DNA from: Leptasterias polaris
Lineage: Eukaryota; Echinodermata; Asteroidea; Forcipulatida; Asteriidae
Direction: 5' to 3'
NCBI GenBank assembly: GCA_037783415.1
Contig: JAZGTN010000148.1
Location: 434,001-498,000, forward strand
Length of the DNA stretch: 64,000 bases
Shown: piece after piece, positions 35,901-44,900 of the stretch
How the letters are laid out: each line of letters opens with the position of its first letter
Position numbering within the stretch: position 1 is the first letter of the stretch
Notes under the pieces: model-generated
The model's database searches: none
What the model was told of the DNA's origin: nothing
Seen by the model: the letters and a program-made list of their open reading frames with translations, nothing else
Program-made: the position numbers and the translations under genes

Positions 35901-38900
35901 AGTCCAGTCAATCTAGCCTATTTTAGGGCTCAACCCACCACTAATTGCAAAAGAATTGTTTTCACTCATCTATGCAATTCAGAGATGTCACCTGAGCACC
36001 ATATTAAAAGTCTACTTAAATATGATCAGTGGAAAGGGTTCAAATTTGCATAATATGCAAACTAGCTGCCGCCAATATACAAAAATTGATTTTTGGCAAT
36101 AACTCTGTACTTAAGCATCCAATCATGACAAATGAAGTATCTATAAGGTTTTAAATGTCGTTAGATATGATTGGCACATTTTTGAATTAATTATATACAA
36201 ATAATTATGTAAAATATGTAAATTAGCTGTTCAGTCATCAAGGGGGGGGCGGAAGGGGTATAACTGCCAGGGCGCCACCAACGTTCAAAATAGTCTCATT
36301 TGATTTTTGCGACTCAAGCGAGCTGTTCGAAGCTCGTGTCGTGCGGTGTCTTTGTACAAACCAGGGTCGCCGTTCGGTCAGCATCAGTGTATAACATTCC
36401 ATTTCCGGTTCATAAAAATAGTTTAGTAGTACTACTAGTATGGGAATCAGTGGGTTAATACCTAAATTGTGTTCAACACGATGTATTGTAAAGGTATCCG
36501 GTTACTTCAGCACCTTGCAAACTCGGCACCAACAAACTCAATTTCGCTGTACAACTGTACAACCGTGTTGCGATTCCACAAGACATCGGGTTTTTCATCA
36601 ATGACATCTGGTCACCTCTACTCAAGCCAGTCCTCCCAGCAGCAGCTCACCACAACACTGACACACTCCAGCGCACACACATCCAGCCAGCAGCCAACTA
36701 CCATGCATCACCGGTCAACAACAACTTGGAAACTTCCCGCCCAAAAGTGCACCCCACTAGCTCTACTTAAGCTGCAACACCACCAGCAGTCCAGCATTCT
36801 CCTGAAGACGAGCAGAGTATACTGTTCGAAACGTCGAGACCAAACCGGCTCTTTTCAGAGCCAACACTCCTCCCAAAAAGAGATTATACACATGGTTGTA
36901 CCCGCAAGTTCACTACTATTTACATTCAAAGTTATAGTTACTTCTTACTTTCAACACCATGCAAAGCTTTAAACACCACTTACTCAGACAGATCCTTTAA
37001 GGAAGGCACTTATTTAGTGCCTCATAGCTCAAATGGTCACCAGGTGTGACTCTCAATTTTGGATTGCTTGTAGAGAGGACACACATGGTAGTTTGACATC
37101 TAAAGATCTTCGAGACCCATGTACAAGATGCCATGTTGCCAAAATGTGTCATAAGCTGAGGAGAGATTGGTGAGGACCAAGCCTGTTTTAAGAGCTTGCT
37201 TGTAGCCAGTCTTGATGAATGTAGTGAGAGCTAAGGCACACAGTCCAAATAGAACAGGTACAGCTACTGTCGAACAGTTGCCAAACGGTTCGAGGCACAA
37301 ACGGTTCAACAGCATTTGCCAAATGGTTGGGAGCATCGTTTGTGTATCGCTTCAATGCCCTCAGCTTATCTGGTCCTCTGGAGTGCGAGGAGTCAGAACA
37401 AAGCGGCTATAATCGGATTACTTTCTATTGTATTGGGATTATAGCTCAAGTTAAAAGAGCTCTGACTAAAATAATGAATTTAAAAATTAAAACAAACATA
37501 CCTTTTACACTTGTATTTTCACATAGTTTCATGAATATAATTAAACCCAGAAATGTGGTGATAGTATTCACTAACCCTGAAAACATGGGTCTAGACACTC
37601 TATTTGTCGATGTGTGATGCTTAGATACAGAGTTATAGCCGGAAATCAGCTTTTTATGCCCCCCGATGGCGAAGTCACCGAATGGGCATACTGTTTCCGA
37701 CATGTGTGTTGTTGTGCGTGTGTGAGTAGGTAACCACATTCAAACCGGGGACCTATAACAAAAGAGGACAATAGGTTCACGGTTGCTATCACAAAGGAAA
37801 GCATTGTGGTCCACGGTTGCTATCACAAAGAGTTGAACAAAGGAGGGTCCACGATTGCAGGCTGTTACACACTTGTGTGCGTGCGTGGTGTTGTATGGGT
37901 TGTGTTGTGTGTGTGTGCGTGCAAATTATAAGTCGAGAAGGACTCAAATGCCAACTCAAAACTTGGCGTGTGGATTGGTCCTGGGATTCCCCCCCCCCTA
38001 CCCCCAGAGGCCTGTCGTTGTTGGACCCCTTTGGTAAAATGTTACCGTCATTATGGCTAAAACAAAAGAAATGTTGTCTGAGCAATACCTTGAGAAGTAC
38101 TTGTCGTATCAACTCCAAACTTGGTTTGTGGATTGGTCTCGGGATCCCCAAGGGGCCTATTGCTTTTGGACCCTACATGTAGGCCAAATGTCAAGGTCAT
38201 TATGGCTAAAACAAAAGAAATGTTGCCTGAGCATTACCTCGAGAAGTACTTGTCAAATCAACTCCAAACTTGGTTCGTGGATTGGTCTCGGTATCCCCAA
38301 GAAGCCTGTTGCTTTTGGACCCTAGGCCAAATGTCAAGGTCATTATGGCTAAACAAAGGAATTGTTGTCTGAGCGATAACTCTTATAGTACTTGTCATTT
38401 CAACTCCAAACTTAGTGTGTGGATTGGTCACGAGAATCCTCAGATGCCTATTGTTTTTGGACTCCTGGATAAATTGTCAAGGTCATTTTGGCTAAACCAA
38501 AGACATTTTGTTTGTGCGATAACTCTAGAAGGACTTGGCATATTAGTAGAAATGATGTCCCAGTGATATTGTTAGAAAGACTTGACATATAAACTCTAAA
38601 CTGGTGTGTGGATTGGTCTCAGGATCTAGTAGCCTGTTGTTTTTGGCCCACCTACCTGTAGGTCAAATGTCAAGAAACAGACTAGCTTACGGGGCATTTG
38701 TGTTTACCAAACACTACTACAGTTAATAATAATAATAATAATAGCTAATTTTTATATAGTGCATTTCATAACTGGAAAGGAATACCAATGCGCTTTACAA
38801 ACAAAACAATGAGCAATTGAATTTACAGGTATACAAAAATACTTAAATTATACTAATTAAAAGGCATTAGAAAACAGAAAAGATTTGAGTTGTGTCTTGA

Positions 38901-41900
38901 ACTGTTCAATGTTTTGTGCAGACCGCATGTGGCTGGGTAGAGAGTTCCAGAGTCGGGGGGCAGCACTGGAGAAAGTCCTCGAACCAAATGATTTTGTTCG
39001 TACGGCTGGTGTGGTGAGGAGATGTTGAGAGGAGGAACGGAGTGGTCGGGCAGGTACATACGGGGTGATGAGTCAGACAGGTAGCATGGGCATGTTCCAT
39101 GAATTGCTTTGAACGTCGTGATGAGTAGCGTGTATTGTATTCTAAAGGAGATGGGTAGCCAGTGCAATTCTTTGAGGACTGGAGTGATGTGATTGCGCTT
39201 CGTTGATCGTGATACTAGACGAGCAGCAGAATTCTGGATACGTTGAAGTTTAGCTATGTCTTTTTGGGGAATGTCAAACAGAAGAGAGTTGCAGTTATCA
39301 AGTAGAGAGCTAACAAATGAGTGGACCAGAATTTCTGTTGTTTGCTTGTCGAGGAGATGGCGCACTTTGCCAATTCTATAAAGTGTGAAAGAGGCGTTTC
39401 AACATGTTGTGTTGATATGCTGGCGTAGAGATAGATGAGTGTCTAGTGTGACTCCAAGATCCCTCACTGAACCAGTACATGAGACTTGGGTCTCACCAAC
39501 ATTTACAGGAGGTATTTTTTGTGCTTGCTTCTTGTGTGAAGTTACGTGAAGAATCTCCGTCTTACTGTCATTCAGGACGAGCTGATTTGTCTTCATCCAA
39601 GACTGCACGTCATGAAGACAAGCCTCTAGCTTACATGTAGCTATAGCTTGGTGTCGCTCTCCTGACTTTGCTGACACATAGAGTTGTAAGTCATCCGCGT
39701 ACATCATGCACGAAACTCCATGACCTTCGACGATTTCTTGAAGAGGAGTTGTGTAGCATATGAATATTATGCAAATTTAAAGCCTTTCCACTAAAAATAT
39801 TAAAGTAGACTTTTAGTATGGTGTTTTGTGACATATCTGAAATACATTTCTTTTGCAATTAGTGGTGGGTCAATCCCTATTTTGACTGGACTACATGGCA
39901 TGGAACTGTTAAGCTTTATACAACATTTCTATACATACACATCCAAGACTGTGGGCTCGATGGGTAGAGTGTAACACTATGAAGGTTACTAATATTTCTT
40001 ATTGATGTTTTTAGTGTTTGATGCAGTCCATGGTCATGAGGATTCCTGGCCATTCAGTGATCCTGTAGATGAGGCATATGCTCCTGCTTATTATCAGATC
40101 ATCATCAAACCAATGTGTCTCGCTCTCATCCAGAAGAAACTCAACAAGAAAGAGTACAAGACAAAAGATGAGGTTTGTTGAAGCTTAGTGAAGTGTTTTA
40201 TGTAGCAAGTAAAATGTTGTAGCAAGTAAAGTCTTGGTATCAATCTTCCTGAAAAGTTACAAGCAAAGGTAAAATACTACAACTTTGGATTCTAGTTGAG
40301 CATTGTTACTCCAAGTTTGTTTTGCTTGTTTATGAAATACTCTTATGCATGTATACATATTTTTCTGCTATTAACCAATTTGCTTGATGGTAAACAGCTT
40401 TTGAAAGTGTTCCTTAAAGATACAGCCAATGGCATTGTTCGTTGACGTGAGAAATCTGGGACTGAAGGAGATCGTTGGTTCAGGTCCCGTTCTAGTAATT
40501 TTTTCCTTGTTCAAACCCGAACTATTTAAAATATGCCCAAGTCAGTTTCCCTTGTGGTTTATTACTTTATATAATTTAACAGCAGTTGAAAAGAAAGAAC
40601 CTATTGTTTATTATTTAATTTAAAAAATGTGCAAGCCTTTTGCACCTTGGAATTTGTTCATTAAACCATATCTGATATTGACTCTCAGAACTGTAAATGA
40701 TTACGTAAAACTGTATTGATATAGATCTGCATTAAATGTATAGTTTAAAATGATATTTTAAATTCTTATGAATATCTTATCCATTCTGCATATTATTTTC
40801 TTTTGTGACAGTTTGAACGAGACATGAACCAACTGTTTACAAACTGCTTGGAATACAATGGACCTGGAAATGGTAACAATTCTTTTGCATTATGTACATG
40901 TATCATGTAATTCCCTATTTTTATAGTCTGAAAAATCCCCTTGAAAACAGTTCATTTCAATTCAATTCAAAGTAACATTTATTTCCAAATTAGCACTAGT
41001 AATTAGAGGATACATTGACTTAGATAATGCGGAGGCATGTTCCGAAAAAGCAGGGCTTGTCGAGGAACTTGTCCAGGAACAGCCTTACGACAGAAAAACA
41101 AGAACTAACAATAAACAACAACTAAACAAAGGTGACCAATAGTGCACAATCATTGTTCTCCCATAAATTAGTGCCAGGTCTTTTGTTCATAGTAGGCATT
41201 CATAAAAATGTTGTCATGATGAAAAAATGGTGAAAGCTACTTTCTGATCTAAATTTAGAGTTTCAAAAGTAAACCAATGTAAACTTTCTTGACCTTTTTC
41301 ACCATGGTCACATTATGTTGTATTTATGCAGCATAAAGACACCAGAGTAATATTTGCAGACTCATGTCTTTGTGTTGTCTGGTGTGCGTGTGTGTGTGCA
41401 ATTCAAAAAGTCAATTACATGTAGTTAAGTGTCAAATTACATTCATTTAAAAAAAGAATCTCCTGAACTTAATGATATAGTTACAATAATACTTTGGAAT
41501 TATATTGTACATAGTTCCATCAAGAGGTGCTCACTGTGATATACATAGAAAATGTCCAAACCACTTATGCTTTGGTGTATATTGGAAAGGCAAAACAGAT
41601 TATGGTACAGAGAAAGTACAACTTGGCCTCCCTCGATGGAAAGCAGAATGCTTCAGATTGCCTTGATGGGCAGTTTCACAGTTTGACTCGGTGTTTATAT
41701 GCTCGTCAACTCATTACAGGCAGGATTTGTTTGTTAGCAACTCATTACAGGACGGATTTGTTTGTTAGTCAACTCATTACAGGCAGGATTTGTTTGTTAG
41801 TCAACTCATTACAGGCAGGATTTGTTTGTTAGTCAACTAATACAGGCAGGATTTGTTTGTTAGTCAACTCATTACAGGCAGGATTTGTTTGTTAGTCAAC

Positions 41901-44900
41901 TAATACAGGACGGATTTGTTTGTTAGTCAACTAATACAGGCAGGATTTGTTTGTTAGTCAACTCATTACAGGACGGATTTGTTTGTTAGTCAACTAATAC
42001 AGGCAGGATTTGTTTGTTAGTCAACTCATTAAAGGCAGGATTTGTTGGTTAGTCAACTCATTACAGGCAGGATTTGTTTGTTAGTCAACTCAGGATGGCA
42101 TTGACTCTCAATTTGTTTTTCCATCCTATGAAAATTTATCTTACTGATTCCTGCTGCAAAATAAGTCCTCATAAGTGTTATTTCACATCTTGACCGGAGC
42201 ACCCTGATAATGTACAGGCACTGTGGCTTGACTGCCATTAGAATTTACATCCGACGTTATTATAATATTATTTTGGAAAGCCAGTCAATGAGGAGAGTGC
42301 AGTAGTTGATTTTATGGTAATGCTCCATTAGCTTGCATCTTGATTTGAAAGGAGAGTGTTTTTATATTTAGATGTGATGTGTTAGATGTACAGTATTGGT
42401 ATCACATGATGTGCCACAATTTTGACATCTGGCCTTGTTACTTTTTACAAAATATTAACTTTATTACACAAAGCCAATACATAATAATGTTTTAATTATT
42501 AAGATGAACAGTTTGACAGGTTCATTCATTTATTTATTTAGAATACACACTGATGGCTGAGAATCTGAAATCTTGTTTGGAGTACAACATCGAACAGGTA
42601 TTTGTGAAACAAGAAATTTACAATGAAGATGAAGACAGTGAGGATGAAACTCCAGCATTAGAGCAATATCAACGACCACCACAACGGCAATCGGCAAGAA
42701 ATGCCAACACAAGATTAGAAAAACTGGAGGACAAGGTATATGCTAGACTGAGGGGACTAAGCAGCAGTGAATCTAGTATTTTGGAAAGTAACAATAGTTC
42801 AGAAATGATGAGCGATGAAGACGATGGTTTGCAGCCGAACAATAAGGAGCTGAAGAGCAGTGATGACCAAGAGGAAATAGTTAAAGAAGAACCCAAAGAG
42901 GAACCACCTGACCATCAAGACATTGACTCCAAGAGTTCTTCTCCTCTTAGTATATCTGATCATCATTCATATGATAGTAATGACAACAAAGCATATGAAG
43001 CATGTTCATCCAAGTCGGAGGATTGTAACAGTGATAATGACAGGGATGTACAGACTTCAGATGGAGAGAGTGCCCAACCTAGCCAACTGTCCACTTCAAG
43101 ACTACTAAGTACACAAAGAGATATATGGGCTTCCAAACCAGTGGGTGTGATAGCATTTGCTCCTGGGATATCAACGCAGGATGTATTGCAACCAGCAGAG
43201 AATGAAGACACAAAGAATGATCAAACACCTTCATCAAGGGCACAAGAACCAGTACATAGTCACATACAGTCTTCAGGCATTAGTGCAACTGAGGTAGAAA
43301 GGAAAGAGAATCCTGGGCAGTACTTGAACACACAATCACAAGGACCGAGTGCCATTTCTAAGGTGCATCGTGTGAAACCCATTCAGAATGTGAGTCCCTA
43401 TGTACCTGACACTCAGTCTGAAAAAGCTAAACCAACATTGGCGCCTCCATCACATGATCAGTATCAACGAACTCAACCAATGGCTCAGGGTGTACAACCG
43501 ATGATAGATTTAAATTTAAATCGGCCAGATGTTTTAAAACCACTGACACCATCTACTAATGAGACTCCAAAACATGGTGAAATGTCATTTCATGAGCAAA
43601 ACACTCACTCAGTAAATAGTGGCTTGAATCACATTATACCTCAGGGAAATCTGTATCGACCTTCCAGTCTTAGTCAAGATTCAGATGATAATCATTCCAA
43701 GCAATTCAGTTACTCAGGAAGTAGTGTTAAGCATAAAAGAAACAAGCCAATCAGTGCACCTGAGCTGCCTGCACCACTGACAGTGTTGCCAGATAGACAT
43801 GTCAATCATGATTCTTCAATACGTGTTCCAGCAGTACAACCTTTATTGCCTTCCTCAAACTACACAATGCAAGCTACTCATCATGAACAAGTTGCCAATA
43901 TGAGAAGCAATGCCTTTCAACAGTCAGGTCTTATTGCAGACTACAAAGCTAACAATGCAGCAGAATCTATGTGCCATGATCCATCACAAAAGCTTTGGCA
44001 CCCTTTGGGCAGCGAAGATAAAATGGCCTCCTCTACTTATGAAAAGACACATCAGTCGAGTTCTCATACAATAACTAAATCAAATCAGCTATATCCCCAT
44101 CAAATGAAGTTAGCACCAGCAGGTCACAATCAACATTTACACTCCTCATCAAGTGGCAATATACTTGAGTCACTTCTTCATAAACAGTCACATGTATCAG
44201 AATACCAACACTCAGGTGAAATTACCAACCATCCTAAACTACCAAGTACTTCTGCAATGTATATGGAAAACAAAAGTGGGGCTAGTACGACCATTCAGGA
44301 GCAACACTTTACTTCCAAACATCCAATGCAACCCAAACTTGTAACCCATGAGAATAGTGAGTACCATGAGTCTCATGGGCAGTGTCAAACACACAAACAG
44401 CAGGCTGACTATGGGTCACCTCAGCCTATTGCATATAGTAAACAGAATTTGCCATCTCAAACAAATTGTGTCAAAACATATATGACATCACCCAATACTC
44501 ATCCTCAACAGGGAAATGTGAAGTTATATCATAATCCGGTAAATGCTGTGACAACTCCTTCCCAATCCATAGCAAGACAGCCAGAAAAATCTTTGCGGGA
44601 GGTTGCTAAGCAACACAAAGTAATATCTACTCCACTGTACCCTCATACTTCCTCTATGCAGTCTGCAGCAGTCAATCCAACTGGATACGATAATGTTGGT
44701 TCTTACTTGGGCGAGCCAAGGAGTGCAGAGACAATTTTACCTTCGAGGAATAACTCTTTATCCATGCTTTCAAGTGAGCCAAGGAACATAAAAGAATACA
44801 TAGATCTTGAAAGAGCAAACCAAGCGCAGAGTATAAATGAACTGAATAAAGGTTATTTACCAGCTGGTTTCAACCAAGGCCACACCTCCTCCCTGTACGC

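Larger units (their letters stand above)
23508..40014 (+). other. CECR2 intron 9, 16.5-kb transposon graveyard
   Basis: By far the longest intron of the gene, separating exon 9 from the bromodomain exon. Contents in order: Harbinger-like TIR element (24129-25496); degenerate satellite split by a nest of insertions (25780-30130); short repeats with TGACGTCAT motifs (about 31000-33300, also around 31280 and 31740); Leu-type SINE on the minus strand (31921-32262); TTAA-bounded element with a SINE inside (33477-35806); shared repeat (35880-36060); hammerhead-like motif (36802); truncated Harbinger-like copy (37268-37510); tandem-unit element (37658-38694); minus-strand LINE (38724-39757). I found no extra conserved CECR2 exon in it, though a small unconserved exon would be missed. 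Confidence 0.75.

Noticed and set aside
36469..36972. 167-codon Ser/Thr/His-rich frame
   Set aside because: No recognisable domain; low-complexity CA-rich DNA. A different frame gives [24 protein letters not shown] retroelement remains, so this frame is probably a shadow.
37817..38372. Overlapping frames of 83-121 codons
   Set aside because: They follow the ~140-bp repeat units of a noncoding element, and several frames and both strands are open at once.
41705..42092. CRISPR-like direct repeats
   Set aside because: Units are contiguous with no unique spacers, in a eukaryotic intron: a minisatellite.
42669..43211. Minus-strand frames opposite CECR2 exon 12
   Set aside because: Shadow frames of the acidic/Ser-rich coding strand.
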